Below, one piece after another: positions 1 through 11,212 of a stretch of 64,000 bases of DNA (position 1 is the first letter of the stretch; each line of letters begins with the position of its first letter). The notes under the pieces were generated by a model that worked only from the letters and a program-made list of their open reading frames with translations, did no database searches and was not told where the DNA came from. The DNA comes from Diphasiastrum complanatum (Eukaryota; Streptophyta; Lycopodiopsida; Lycopodiales; Lycopodiaceae). The position numbers were made by a program, and so were the translations under genes. The stretch is taken from NCBI GenBank assembly GCA_029204225.1, contig CM055094.1, positions 25,592,041 to 25,656,040 on the forward strand. The letters are read 5' to 3'.

Positions 1-228
1 GGACGAGAAGGACCCGCTGCTGCTGATCCAACCTGCTCATGTGACGCTCTCCCCTCTGAAGTAAGCCCTGCTGATGCGGGTGGAACTGGAGTGGCATTGC
101 CTGGACCATGCACTGTACCTAAACCCTGCCAAGAACGTGCTGTACTAGGCTCTGCACCCGTAGTAGGCCATGCCTGCATACCTGTGACCCCTGCCTGTGA
201 ACCTGCAGCTACTCCTGCCCCCCGTCCC

Positions 229-320
229 TGTCTCTGTCCCTGTCCCTGTCCAGAAACCTGTGATGCAGCACCCTGTCTCTGTCCTAGTCCATGTCCCTGT
301 CCAGAAACCTGTGATGCAGA
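229..320. repeat. Tandem duplication of a 42-47 bp CCTGTC-rich unit
   Basis: Two copies of a unit containing CCAGAAACCTGTGATGCAG lie side by side (about 229-270 and 274-320), preceded by runs of CTGTCC. The block reads open in one frame as a Cys/Pro-rich peptide, which is what any CTGTCC repeat would give, so I do not call a gene. The whole 1-890 stretch holds no other recognisable feature. Confidence 0.7.
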
Positions 321-1371
321 ACCGTACCCGTACGTAATAGACAACCTTTGTCTCTCCTCATCGAAAATCCTGGGGCAATCAGATATGCCCAATGCCCGCC
401 CACCCGACCCTCTGACCCTCAGTAAGTGAGCCCTAACCCTGGTAAGTGATCTTGTGAAGAGACCACCACAATGCAAGCATCTCCATCTACGGACTCCCGA
501 GCCATGGTGTGTAGCCACATCCCCCTCAGTAAGCTCAACCTTGCCCCAAAGGCCTCGGCCCTGCACCGGCATTGTGTCCACACGAGATCAAACCTACGCA
601 CAAAAACAAGCAAACAACCGTTCAATAGAAGAAAACACACTGCATTGAAAAACATTACTAGCCTAAAACAGAGTTGAACACATCCGAGCACGCGTCACAT
701 TGATTCTAGCAAGATCATAGCAACTGCCAAAAAACACACGAGACAGGACGAGGGATAGAATAATTCCAATGCGAGCGAAAACGGGCGACTGACGCTACTC
801 CCTTGCAGGCGTCTATGAGTCCAGTGCAGGCCTAAACCACGCTACTAGCAGATGCTTGCACGATGCTCTAACCCTAAACCCTAAAAAACATGGAATTAGG
901 GCAACAAATTGAAATTTGTACTACGGACGTAGACGGGCAGAACGGAGGTCACAGGAGTCTGTGCGGGCATGTAGAAATGCATTCTAGGCTCAGACACCAG
1001 CTGAATCGGTTGCCCAGAAGCCATTTTTTGAAAATGGCAAAAAAAAACAAGCATTTGGATTGTGGTGTTCAAATCTCGCAAGGTGTGCCGTAATGGTTGA
1101 AACTGACCCCGTAGGAATCACCGTGGGCATGAAGAAAGGTGGTCTAGAGCCAAACTGCGCTTGATTTGGTTGCCTACAGTTCAATGTCAACACTTGCAAA
1201 AAAACAAGCCTACACTTACCAAAAATCAAAAACTGATCGTTTCGATCTCCACGAAGCTCAGATCCCCCTGGCACCGTGCACACCACCTCCGTATCGCTGA
1301 GTAGATGCCTGTCGACTGTCCACACGCCAAGATGGGTGCAACTATGCTTAAAACCATTAATGAACCATCCA

Positions 1372-1437
1372 CGATTCACCACGGTTCTGAGAACCGTACG
1401 GTTCACAAAATTTTTTGCCTGGAATCGTGGTGAACCG
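1372..1437. repeat. Imperfect inverted repeat around a 14-bp palindrome
   Basis: The arms at 1372-1387 and 1422-1437 are near-complementary (CGATTCACCACGGTTC against GAATCGTGGTGAACCG). The perfect palindrome GAACCGTACGGTTC lies between them at 1391-1404. The region is followed by an A/T-rich run. It could be one end of a small DNA transposon or foldback element, but no matching second terminus was found. 890-1370 holds nothing recognisable. Confidence 0.55.
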
Positions 1438-1599
1438 TACAGTTAATTAATTAAATTTTTTTTTTTTTTAAAATAGCCCAAAAAAAAGCCAACAAAAATC
1501 TGTGAAATCTGGTTCAATCTGTGAAATCATTTGTGAAATCAGAGGACCATTTGTGAAATCTGTGTGAAATCTGTGAAAGTTATGAAATGAGGACCAAAA

Positions 1600-1926
1600 A
1601 TGCCTTGGGAAGGGGTTTTGGGGGAAATTCGGAAAAAAATAAATAACCTGACTGATTGTGAGTGTGAATGTTCTTTTAGTACTACTTCTTTCTTGCCTAA
1701 TGAACTTTTCCGTTTAATTGACACAGTTAGAGATCAAAGAGTGAGTATTTTATTGGACAGTGGTCCAACTCATAATTTTATTAATTCTCGTCTTGTGCAG
1801 AAACTCAGCTTGAAAACTGAAGCTAGCAATCATAGATATAAAGTTTATCTAGCTTCAGGAGCAGAGTTGGAGACTTGGAACGTAAAAGTCCCGAAGCTCC
1901 CAGTTTTGATGCAAGGACATCCTGCA
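1600..1926 (+). pseudogene. Ty3/gypsy retropepsin relic
   Basis: The frame contains the retropepsin active-site pattern LLDSGPTHNFI followed by a hydrophobic segment (NSRLVQKLSL), as in plant Ty3/gypsy gag-pol proteins, where this aspartic protease matures the polyprotein. Residues around the catalytic Asp-Ser-Gly are intact, but only about 110 codons remain. The frame runs into unrelated sequence near position 1926 and stops at 1947. No zinc knuckle, reverse transcriptase, integrase or LTR is adjacent, so this is an isolated, dead fragment. 1950-2780 shows no further recognisable coding sequence. Confidence 0.7.
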
Positions 1927-2786
1927 AAAAACGCGGCAGAAAAATAATTATAAAAAGAGAAATGTCACAGCAACAACGCTCAGCTACAAGATTTTCTAGA
2001 GCAGCAGTTCGAAGTGGCAAAAAAGCTTCGTTGAAGGGGCAAGCGTGCGTGAACAAGGAATGGAGTGGACTGCCATCTCCAACCGTTTGTTGCAGTCCAT
2101 CGTAGAAAATTGAAAGCTGACTCGAGTTAGCTTAAGTGCATGTTTTTGGCTCAGTTAAGGAGGAACCAAAAATAAACTAGCACAAGTTCGCACAAATAAA
2201 ATCGAATTGCTAACTTATGCTTGCTAATACAGGTGGGGCACCACCACTCGTTAGCATTGACTGTGAATCTTGCTGTAGGTGGGGCAGGACCCTAAGCAAA
2301 TCATGCCGATGTTTGTAAAAAACAATAAAATAAGGCAAACATAAGAAACAAGCTGTACTAAATTTGATTCTTTGACTCACACCCACAAAGTAGTCTTGTA
2401 TCCATGCATAGCGTGAAGAATATAGCATTCAATTCGCAAGCCCGCAAAGCCCAAGAGCATGAGTAAGTTAAGCCATTTGTATGAAGATCTGTAATAAGTA
2501 CAAAAATGAAATAAAAAAAGGACGACATTAAGTGGCCCAGAAAGCCAAACTGAAGACCTCATTATTTTTTGGGCCCTTACATAAAAACTTGTCTTCAAGT
2601 AGAACAGATATATAACTACAATTTCGAACACGTTTCTAGAAACTGCTCCCTTATGGAATTACCAAACTTAATGACACAGACAACTACAAATGCAGGATAC
2701 GTTTTTTAAAACTGTGTCATGACAAACCAAACAAATATTGAATATATCTAGCCAGTCTGACCAAAAAAGCTCAGCTGCTTCAACTT

Positions 2787-3995
2787 TCATAAAAAAGCCC
2801 TTAGATCCAGAGAAGAGCAGAACCCGACAACATTGTCAAATCTGTGACCATTGGTAGAAAGACGCGGCAATTCATGCCATACCACTCGCCCACTAGTTAT
2901 ATTGCACAGCACAATGACATGCTCCTCGCGCCTCCCCAGCCCAAAAATGTAAATATATTCACCGGATCCAACACATCTGAAGCTTGCATCCTTTCCGCCT
3001 TCCTCGCTATCAAATCCAAAGAGTAGGGAATTGGGCATTAGCCCCAGTTCTTTATACTCCAATGTAAGCTGATCTATCTTCCATACCTTGAGGCACAGCA
3101 TGCCTAGAGGTTCAGAAGAAGCTAAGCCAACAAGATAAAGCTGATCATGACATGAAACAAGGTAGGAGTAATTCATTGTTGTGGCAGGTCGCAGATACTT
3201 TACAGGACTCCAGATCTTCCGATTCAAATCCAAAGCAGAAATGGATCCTTCATATAAATCAAAAACATAGAACTTACTATTGCAGATTGCAGAGGTCATC
3301 CAGTGGCGAGTGGTACATCCCTGAAGCTGAGCAGGCAGACTAGGGCAAATTTCCCAAGTATTTGATACTGAATCATACATCTCAACCGATAATAGGTCTA
3401 CATCATTCATCTCATCCCCCTCATCTTCAGACTCTTCTATCCCACCTGCAACAATCAGTTTATGAGCATCTGAGCTGCAATCTTTGATAACCCCAACAAT
3501 AGGCGATTCCCTAGAATTTGTCATAGCAGGGGTTTCCAACCATTCTGTCTGCATGAGATTGAGCTTGTAAAATAATTTGCATTGCATAAGCCCAGCCATG
3601 CCATACAAGAGGCCATCGGCACCTGCTAAGGAGGCCATGTTCATGACTGGAGATGGAGATGGCGGAAGGATGAGCCATTTGCCAGAATCAGGGTTGAAGG
3701 CATAACCCTGATTTCTGGCAGGCAGAAGATGGTTGACGCCATAGAGGAAGAACCAGGGATGGCGTTGAGGGAGTCGAGCATGCAGGTTGAGAAAGAAGGG
3801 AGAGGTGATGATGGAGTGCCATACCTTGCAGGCAGCGCTGGCTCTAACCAATGCCGTCAGGGGTATGCGTGCGAACAAAAGCTCTAGCAAATCGTCTGTC
3901 AGGCTCCGCCATCCCACCACCTTCCATCCCTCCTCTCCTGCTCCACCTGCTTCTTCTTCTTCATCATCGTCCTTTGCTTGCTCCTCGTCGTCCAT
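2787..3995 (-). CDS. F-box/kelch-repeat protein, 402 aa, intronless
   Basis: This is an uninterrupted frame of 402 codons starting at an ATG in good context (G at -3, G at +4). Residues 2-22 are very acidic (Asp/Glu-rich). Residues 29-70 form an F-box (WRSLTDDLLELLFARIP, then the VWHSII core) that would bind SKP1 in an SCF ubiquitin ligase. From about residue 84 the protein has kelch-like blades with the usual GxLYxxxG and Trp-containing strands (for example VEMYDSVSNTWEICPSLP and LDLNRKIWSPVK), which form the substrate-binding propeller. Length and order fit plant F-box/kelch proteins of about 380-410 residues; resemblance to Arabidopsis At3g24760 is from memory. The substrate is unknown. 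It is one of two clearly intact host genes here and has no stops or frameshifts. Confidence 0.9.
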   Translation of the reverse strand: MDDEEQAKDDDEEEEAGGAGEEGWKVVGWRSLTDDLLELLFARIPLTALVRASAACKVWHSIITSPFFLNLHARLPQRHPWFFLYGVNHLLPARNQGYAFNPDSGKWLILPPSPSPVMNMASLAGADGLLYGMAGLMQCKLFYKLNLMQTEWLETPAMTNSRESPIVGVIKDCSSDAHKLIVAGGIEESEDEGDEMNDVDLLSVEMYDSVSNTWEICPSLPAQLQGCTTRHWMTSAICNSKFYVFDLYEGSISALDLNRKIWSPVKYLRPATTMNYSYLVSCHDQLYLVGLASSEPLGMLCLKVWKIDQLTLEYKELGLMPNSLLFGFDSEEGGKDASFRCVGSGEYIYIFGLGRREEHVIVLCNITSGRVVWHELPRLSTNGHRFDNVVGFCSSLDLRAFL

Positions 3996-3999
3996 GGCT

Positions 4000-4407
4000 C
4001 TATGACTATGGCTTCAGCTGCTCTTTGTTATGCTGTCTGTGAGAGGGCGTGTGATCGATATGGCTATGGCTCTGCTATGCTCTTGCATTTGCATGGACAC
4101 ATGAACCTCGTGATTCTCTCTCTCTCTCTCTTTTCGTCACTATAATGGGCACTTTTTATGCCACTAGTCTCTAGTCTCTTTTCTCTTAGATTTGGGCATT
4201 TTGGAGACCTTAAATTGCATTCTAAATTCCATCCCAATTGTTCATTTTAAAATTGGTCCAAAAAAACATTTTTATAGGAACTTCATACTTTTTTTCACTT
4301 TTTTTTATGGGATAGACTTCACAGCCATGTGTTAGATAATCAGTGCACTTTTGGTCCAAACCTTTGAATTTGGACAGACGAATCAAAATGCAAGAATCAT
4401 GTTTTAG

Positions 4408-4465
<58 letters not shown>

Positions 4466-4560
4466 ACCTCACTTTATGGCTATTTTACTTTCTAAAAACC
4501 CTAACCCTAAAAAGCCCTAAAAAACCTCGCGAGCTCTCTTTTTTTCGGACCTCTCTCTCT
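4000..4560 (-). promoter_or_regulatory. Presumed 5' flank of the F-box gene, GA/CT-rich with telo-box-like motifs
   Basis: Upstream of the F-box start codon (minus strand) are a short CT run near 4110-4132, a 52-bp CT tract at 4410-4461 and CCCTAA repeats near 4493-4530. GA/CT tracts and AAACCCTAA motifs are common in plant promoters and 5' leaders. No convincing TATA box was placed, so the role is inferred only from position. Confidence 0.35.
4410..4461. repeat. (CT)n microsatellite
   Basis: A pure dinucleotide CT run of about 52 bp, about 415 bp upstream of the F-box start codon. Confidence 0.98.
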
Positions 4561-4611
4561 CTACGCTCATTCACCATCTCTTTTCCCCCTCTCTCACCAT
4601 ATCTTCCTCTC

Positions 4612-4800
4612 TCTCTCACCTGTCCCCTCAGCTACTCTGCTCTCTCACCTGTCTCCAACTGCTTCGCTCTCTCTCACATGTCCTCTCCAGCTGCTTCGCT
4701 CTCTCTCACATGCCCTCTCCAGCTGCTGCTGCACACTCTTTCTATCTCTCTCTCTCTCACCTGTCCCCTCCACCTATCCCCTCCAGCTGCTCCGCTCGCT
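4612..4800. repeat. Degenerate 30-40 bp minisatellite, CT-rich
   Basis: Several imperfect copies of a unit resembling TCTCTCACATGTCCTCTCC plus AGCTGCTTCGC follow one another (4625-4710 most regular), with later copies drifting. Open frames on both strands here (Ser/Leu-rich and Arg/Glu-rich) are products of the repeat. A TATA-like TCTATAAAAGG at about 5178-5188, followed by CT-rich leader-like sequence, hints at an LTR promoter, but no LTR pair was identified for 4860-5650. Confidence 0.6.
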
Positions 4801-5652
4801 TTCTCCCTCAAGAGCATACGTTCTCTCACAGCGATTTGTTTCTCCCTCAAGAACATACATTCTCTCACAACGATTAGGCAACAAATTGTAGAAAAATAGT
4901 TGTATGTGCGTTCCTTGTGAGAGATTTTAACTAGTTTATTCTAGTTTAGTCATATTTTGGTAAATGTCAATATGAGGCCAAAACTCATTTTAGACTTAGA
5001 GATAAAAATTTTGAAGTTATATTAGTTTAAAATACATTCAATAAACACTTTTTGAAAGTGTGGGAGTCGAGTTTGAGAGAGATTCAAATTTGAACTTTGG
5101 GTACATTGAATCTAGACCCAAAAATAGTAGGGTTTACATTTTGAAGGGAAAGCCAAGTGGCCAAATAGGGTTTGGACTCTCTATAAAAGGATGTAACTCG
5201 TGGAGAGACAAATCTTCTCTCTTCTCTCTCTCATTTCATCATTATACATGGTTCTCTTTGGGTTCTACTACTCATTGGTGCACTATCTTGGTGATATCTT
5301 GCAATCTTGTGTGTAGAATGTTCATATTTTGTTATTTTCGGTTCCACACGTGTGAAATATAGTAGGGTACTGTAATTAAACGGACAGCAAACATATTTTA
5401 TGTTTTGGTTCATGTTTGATCAGTATCTCTTAGAGTGTACATCTCATTTTGTATGTAGATGCTGATTTTTCTACATTGGCAGGATTGTTGGTTTGCTCCT
5501 TATTGTAACCAAAGATCAGGGACATGGATTGGATCTTGAATGATCTGAAATCCTTCACATTCCTCCACCTCACAACGATTAGATATCCCTCTCTCCTTAT
5601 TGATGTATCGATCAGGAAGGCAGCCACTTACTCTCTCTCAATCACGCTATTT

Positions 5653-5658
<6 letters not shown>

Positions 5659-5716
<58 letters not shown>
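5659..5716. repeat. (CT)n microsatellite
   Basis: A pure CT run of about 58 bp, the first of two long tracts within 210 bp. Confidence 0.98.
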
Positions 5717-5718
<2 letters not shown>

Positions 5719-5792
5719 TCTCGCTTTCGCTCTCTCTATTGCATGAACACCTAAACGTCTCTCCCTTTGTCACTCGGGATCGTGCTCTTATA

Positions 5793-5794
<2 letters not shown>

Positions 5795-5863
<69 letters not shown>
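5795..5863. repeat. (CT)n microsatellite
   Basis: A pure CT run of about 69 bp. The 78 bp separating it from the previous tract contain no gene. Confidence 0.98.
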
Positions 5864-5865
<2 letters not shown>

Positions 5866-6096
5866 GATCAACCATCGTTGGTTTCTCTCTCTCTCTAGGT
5901 TATCTCTCTTTCTTTCTCTCTCTCGATCCATCGTTAGAGTTCTCTCTCTCTAGAACTTTCTAGGTCACGAACATTCTGGAAGTTGCCCTTGTCCGTTTCG
6001 CCCCTTTAATTGCACGTCAGCTTCCCGTTGATGAAGTTTTAGGGCACACATGGCCCAATCAAAATTTCAAAATCAGTTTTTCTCTATAACAGCCTA

Positions 6097-6099
<3 letters not shown>

Positions 6100-6131
<32 letters not shown>
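6100..6131. repeat. (CT)n microsatellite
   Basis: A CT run of about 32 bp. Confidence 0.97.
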
Positions 6132-6135
<4 letters not shown>

Positions 6136-6359
6136 GGATTTTTTTTTTATATGATGTTAAAAAATCCTTAGGGACTTGCCAATAGGCCTTAGATAAGAGT
6201 CCTTGGTAAGTGCTAGTGATGCATTAGCAGGGTTATACTTATCCTTGCACACTAATATTTATCTTGTCCATTTAGATTTTCGTGTATTGCTCACATGATT
6301 GGGGGTGTTGGATTATTTTCCTTCTTACCAATCGACTAATCGTTTTTAATCTTCATCCG

Positions 6360-6640
6360 TCGTTTATCCAGTTCTGTGAATTTTTCCGTTTTTTACAGTC
6401 TGCAGTTTTACAAGTGTTTTTACACAACCTGCAGAATTACACGGAGTTTTACCATAGTGTCGCATTTCGTTTTTCTCTCACTTCGGCTTTCTCTCCTGTC
6501 AGGAATCTCTTGTAAAAATGTAGTGTCGCTTTTCGCATTTTTTGTCTGTCAAGATTTGCGAGCAGATATGCAGAGTCGTATTTTTCACTTGACAAGATGT
6601 CGCACTTTTCGCTTTCTCCAAAGAGCCTCAAAAGTTAAGA
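6360..6640. repeat. Hairpin-module repeat, locus 1
   Basis: This block contains GTGTCGCTTTTCGCATTT (6523-6540) and TGTCGCACTTTTCGC (6599-6613) with CTGCAG/TCTGCA-rich spacers. The same words recur at 7180-7240, 12640-13000, 53020-53200 and 63425-63870. 6640-7180 has no recognisable gene. Confidence 0.6.
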
Positions 6641-7180
6641 AAATGACTTTGGCTCAAAGTGTAGGTGTTACGGCCATATTCGGTTAAGGACATGGAATAG
6701 TCCTAATATGGTAGACTGGCCCTCTAGTGATCGAGTTTATTGGTCATGCCTAGATTTTATTCCACGTCGAGGCCTGTTGGTGAATAATAAGCTTGAGAGG
6801 ACCCATACACTCTAATTGAGACATATGGAGTAGTGCATGTACGTGTGATTGATATAGGCAGGAGTTATGCATGAATAGCTGTGACTTATTTATAGTTGAC
6901 CTGCATGGAGATTGCATGGACTCATGCACAGGATCCTACTCTCTATATATTGAGGTAGTGATTATTTCGTCGACGACTTTGGTCTAGGTTACCTGATGAG
7001 CTCTTCTCCTCTTGCTATCACATGGCATGGCTTGGGGGCTAGATCCAGGAGGTTTCTCTAGGAGGGATCTAGGATTGGTTGGGTGGTTTTGCTCCACTGT
7101 CTCTCTTGTGTTTTCCTATCCTCATCTTAGGGGTTTTTCCCTAGTGGTCTTTACAGTAGGGCAACCCTAAATCAGTTTTT

Positions 7181-7240
7181 AAGGCACTGTCACGTTTTTC
7201 GCAAAATCCCGATATTGTCGCCTTTTTGCGACAGTGTCGC
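7181..7240. repeat. Hairpin-module repeat, locus 2
   Basis: Contains CACTGTCACGTTTTTCGC (7185-7202) and, at 7216-7240, TGTCGCCTTTTTGCGACA followed by GTGTCGC. The latter can fold on itself (TGTCGC against GCGACA). It lies about 90 bp upstream of the LTR-like block of copia A. Confidence 0.6.
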
Positions 7241-7327
7241 CTGTGGCTGTTTCAGTTCATTTTTGCAGAAGTGACAGTTTGGTTCATTTATGCAGACATA
7301 ACGTTTACGGCCAATTTCACCCCTTAT

Positions 7328-7468
7328 CAGCAATCAATGACTAGGAACCGAATCGATGCCAACGGATACTAGCCAACTGGCAATCACAATTGACGACCTA
7401 ATTTCTTATTATATATAGTTGTTCATATTCATATAGTTTTCAAGTTATGAAGAATCATTTGAATAGTT

Positions 7469-7556
<88 letters not shown>

Positions 7557-8130
7557 CCTGCGAGCTTGAACACTCCTGAGCATTCTAGCTCACTTCTTAG
7601 AGTTGTTTTAGAGATTGCTATTGCGCTACTGCTTATAAGCATTGCGCTTAATTCAGACTTTCATTTTACCGCTCAGAGATAGAGTACGCGGTTTCGATCC
7701 GCAACTTATTGTACTCATTTACTTATATTTCGGTTTTCATACTAAATCAATACCAATTTTAATTGTGTTCAGCTTCGTCTCAGAATGTATGCATTTATGT
7801 AGTTCTTCACGACTAATTATTTGTCTAGCAATTCGCGAATGATTCGCAACAAATTATATGTCTAATAATTTGATGCATTATTGTTTGGCTACATAATCAC
7901 TGTAGTACTGATGATTTCAAAGTTAGTTATTATAAGATCAAACGTGATTTCTATCACTATTGTCTTGTTTGAAATTGATAGGCGTAGTCATGCATAGAGA
8001 AAGAGGAAGATAGTTTATTCTGCCACGCATGAAAAGATTTCTTTCTAGACACTCGAATTATTTTCATTAATTTCTTTTTGGTTTGTTTCTTTTTGAGTTC
8101 GATCTATCTTCTGCACGCCTCTTTCCGACA
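7328..8130 (+). repeat. Copia A 5' LTR (approximate left edge)
   Basis: The right edge is set by a primer-binding site starting at 8131. The left part (from about AGGAACCG at 7334) is strongly similar to 13083-13737, so these two blocks are copies of one LTR family in the same orientation. The block contains an 83-bp CT tract at 7471-7553 where the second copy has about 103 bp of CT plus about 67 bp of CA. The second copy also lacks about 170 bp (roughly 7666-7832 here). The left boundary is uncertain because neither copy has a clean TG start. Confidence 0.65.
7471..7553. repeat. (CT)n microsatellite inside the LTR
   Basis: A pure CT run of about 83 bp inside the copia A LTR. Its counterpart in the second LTR copy lies at 13212-13314. 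Confidence 0.98.
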
Positions 8131-8142
8131 TGGTATCAGAGC
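8131..8142 (+). other. Copia A primer-binding site
   Basis: TGGTATCAGAGC is complementary to the 3' end of plant initiator tRNA-Met, the standard primer of Ty1/copia elements. It directly follows the LTR end GACA, and the gag start codon lies 67 bp further on. Confidence 0.9.
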
Positions 8143-8208
8143 CAGGTTTCCTATTGTTGGATTACTACATCTTAGCGTCATCGATACAATCGGCAAACTA
8201 AGTTCCAG

Positions 8209-9192
8209 ATGGATTCTCAAAGTAAAGTCGGTCTCATCGTAGACAAGCTGAATGGATCCAATTATTATTTGTGAAAATTTAAGATGAAGACCTTGTTAAT
8301 CGCCAATGAATTATGAAATGTTGTTACAGGTATAGAAGTAAAACCTGAAGATGACGACTCAAAGTGGAAATCGAAGGATGGTAAAGCTTTCGCACTTATT
8401 ATCCTCAATATATCAGATACACAGATTGGACACATAGCTAAAGCTAAAATGTCAAAAGGCATTTGGAACATCCTGAACCCACTATATGATGTGAGGGACG
8501 TAACTATCAAGTTACATCTACGAAAGAAATTCTTCACATTCAAGATGTCTATTGGTGATTCTCCTCAGAATCACATTAACTAGTTTAAGAATCTCTTGTA
8601 ACAAATGGCCGTTGTCGGATCAGTCATAGATGATCAAGATGCAATTATGACATTGCTTTCAAGCTTGTCCTCTACATATGAGAACTGGGTGATGATCATA
8701 TCGACACACTTAGACTTAACTCCTACTAGAGTTATCACTATGTTGCTGCAAGAAGATAATCGAAGAAGTCAAGACACTTCATCGACTTCCTCCTCTCAGA
8801 CTCTATATGTCAACAAAGGCTCTAAGCGACAGAAGCAGAAAAGCCCCAAGAAGGCTGCAACGAATCAAAAGTCGACTCAAGGTCAAGAACAATCATTGAA
8901 TCTACAATAAAAAAAGAAGATGTTTTGCAGGTATTGCAAGCGCAATAACCACGAGATCAAGGATTGCCAAATTCTCCAAGCAAAGAATGCAGCCAAGCAA
9001 CCTGATCAACAAGCAAACACAGTCTCATCTTCTCCTCAGGTCGAAGTGGACGAAGGCACATTTATGGTCAAAGATCAAAGTGCGTTTTTGGATTATTCAT
9101 GGTTTCTAGATTTTGGAGCAACTCAACATATGACCAATCAACTTCAACTCCTACACGTCTTACAACACGAGGAAATTTGTTCATCTTGGTGA
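8209..9192 (+). pseudogene. Copia A gag and protease relic
   Basis: Gag starts with ATG at 8209 (MDSQSKVGLI) and follows the usual plant copia gag order: N-terminal KLNGSNYYLW-type motif, helical core, then a CCHC zinc knuckle (CRYCKRNNHEIKDC) from 8926. In-frame stops lie at 8272 and 8314 (both where Trp is expected), 8581 and 8599, plus TAA before the knuckle. The protease active site, normally Asp-Ser/Thr-Gly, reads DFGA at 9109-9120, so the catalytic motif is lost. Downstream the frame breaks near 9190. It would have encoded the capsid precursor and maturation protease but cannot now make either. Confidence 0.85.
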
Positions 9193-9232
9193 CAATGGTA
9201 CTCACACTATTGAAGGTGAAGGTACTATAAGA

Positions 9233-11209
9233 TTGCGATTTCAACACAATCAATTCAAATTATCATCAAAAGTCTTAAATGTTCATAAACTCTCTACAAA
9301 TTTGTTATCAGTAAGAATTACAGATTTAGGTCATAAGATAGAATTTGAATCTGATCAATGCAAAATTATTGATAGGAGTAATAAGATCTTGACAAAAGGT
9401 AGGGTTACTTATATAGATTGGCACATTGTTATTCTGAGTCTAGTCAAGCCTTGAAAACCTCTGTTTTAGTCAATAAAGCGTTACTATGGCATCATCGCTT
9501 AAAACACGTGAATCATGCATCTATTTTGAACATTTCCAGACAATCCATGGTCCTTGATCTTGACTATCCTTCTGGTAAGGTCAATATCTCTCTCTCTCTC
9601 TGTCATAGTTGCATTTTTGGAAAGCAGGCTAGGATTTCTGTTAGATCAAACCATATGCATGCGGCAAAAGGTTTGCTAGATGTTGTTCACACAGATATAT
9701 GTGGACCGATGCAAACTCCTTCACTGTTAGATACAAAGAATTTTATTACCTTTATTGACGAATTTTTCAGAAGGACAGTTGTTTATTTTATTAAACAGAA
9801 GTTAGAGGCTTTCATCAAATTTAGACAATTCAAAGAGCATGCTGAGACAAACGAATCAAAGCACTAAGGTCAGATAACGGGAGAGAATACATCTCCAACG
9901 AATTCAAGGAATACTGCCTCAACAACGACATTGAGCAACAATATATTACCTCCTATTCACCTCAGTCAAATGGTCTTGCTGAGAGAAAGAACAAAAACTT
10001 AGTTGAATCGACAAAGTGCATGTTATCACATGCGACACTTGCGAAGTCCTTCTGGGCTGCAGCTGTTTCAACAACAACCTATATTCAGAACAAAAGTCCT
10101 ACTAAAGGCCTCTCAAACAAAACACAATTCGAGGTTTGGACAGGTACCAAACCTTCTTTATCAAACTTACGAGTTTTTGGATGTACTGCTTTTGCATAGA
10201 TACCTCGTGATCTCAGGAAGAAGCTCGACTTCTAGAGTATCAAATGTGTTTTCATCAGCTACACTACTCCAGATCAAGCGTACAAGTTGTAGATATCCAC
10301 TAGCCGGGATGTCATCTTCATCGAAGATCAATTTCAAGACCTCAAAGGAAAGGGCAATTTCCATGTAGCTGACCTGTCAAATTCTCTTGACACTTTGAGC
10401 TTTCCAGTTCCGTAGGTGACTATTCCCATTGAAGGTCCAAGCTCTTCTACTTCCAATGAACAATGAATCAACGACAAATCAGAAGACGATGATGTTGCAG
10501 TTCAGCAAATACAGTATGATGGACACGATCAACTTCCTGTATTACCCATAAGATCTTCAAGAACCAGCAGACCACCCAACTGGTATATCGACGAGTCTGC
10601 AGCCTACCTTATTTAGGAACCGACGTTTGTCGAAGAGGCACTCAGTCAGCCTGATTTTGATCTCTGGAAAGAAGCTATGGATAAAGAGTATACATCTCTT
10701 ATCAAGAACCAGACATGGACAATTGTCGAATTACCTACTAGCAGAAACATAGTTGATTGCAAATGGATTTTTAAAGTCAAGTACAACGTAGATGGAAGCA
10801 TCAACAGAAGAAAGGCACGACTTGTAGCTAGAGGATTTTCTCAGGTATACAATGTCGAATACACTGAGACCTTCAGTCCAGTAGTCAAGCATTCTTCTAT
10901 TCGACTTTTGCTATCATTTGCCGCTGCAACAAAATTGGAAATACATCAAATAGATGTACAGACATCATATCTCAATGGAGTTATCGAAGAAGACATCTAC
11001 ATGGTGCAACCCGAAGGTTATATTATCGAGGGTAAACACAATCATATGTGCAAACTTTATAAGGCACTTTATAGCTTGAAGCAATCTGCTCGAGCATGGT
11101 TTCAAAGGATTAATACTTTTCTTATTGATCACGGCTACACACCTAGCTCTTCAGATTCAAACGTTTACTTCAAAACAGTGCATCAGTCTTTTATCATTAT
11201 CACTTATAT
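9233..11209 (+). pseudogene. Copia A integrase and truncated reverse transcriptase relic
   Basis: From about 9418 the pol frame has the GAG-pre-integrase zinc region (LWHHRLKHVNH, then CHSCIFGK) and the integrase core. The Asp of HTDICGP is in one frame; the second Asp (RSDNG) and Glu (NGLAERKN) follow after a frameshift near 9850. Stops interrupt the integrase C-terminus around 10198 and 10231. Reverse transcriptase resumes at 10677 with CKWIFKVKYN and the first catalytic Asp (IHQIDVQT). The sequence ends at about 11209, just before the YVDD box, where it meets inverted copia B. RNase H is absent. Confidence 0.85.
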
Positions 11210-11212
11210 GTG

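Noticed and set aside
91-429. Cys/Pro-rich frame of 112 codons
   Set aside because: It is generated by a CTGTCC-rich tandem duplication. No homologous domain or gene context supports it.
866-890. Telomere-like CCCTAAA repeats (also near 4493-4530)
   Set aside because: Only two or three units. Too short for a telomere or interstitial telomeric array; such motifs are common in plant promoters.
5060-5362. Possible gene with TATA box at about 5180
   Set aside because: The frame has no domain, and the TATA-like site followed by CT-rich sequence fits a retroelement promoter equally well. No LTR partner was found.
5642-5963. Ser-Leu and Arg-Glu repeat frames on both strands
   Set aside because: Direct translation of (CT)n microsatellites. 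The same applies to frames over 7445-7642, 13170-13469 and 29056-29244.
7660-7705. tRNA-like T-arm word GGTTTCGATCC
   Set aside because: No matching A box at the right distance and no cloverleaf. It lies inside an LTR and is deleted in the second LTR copy.
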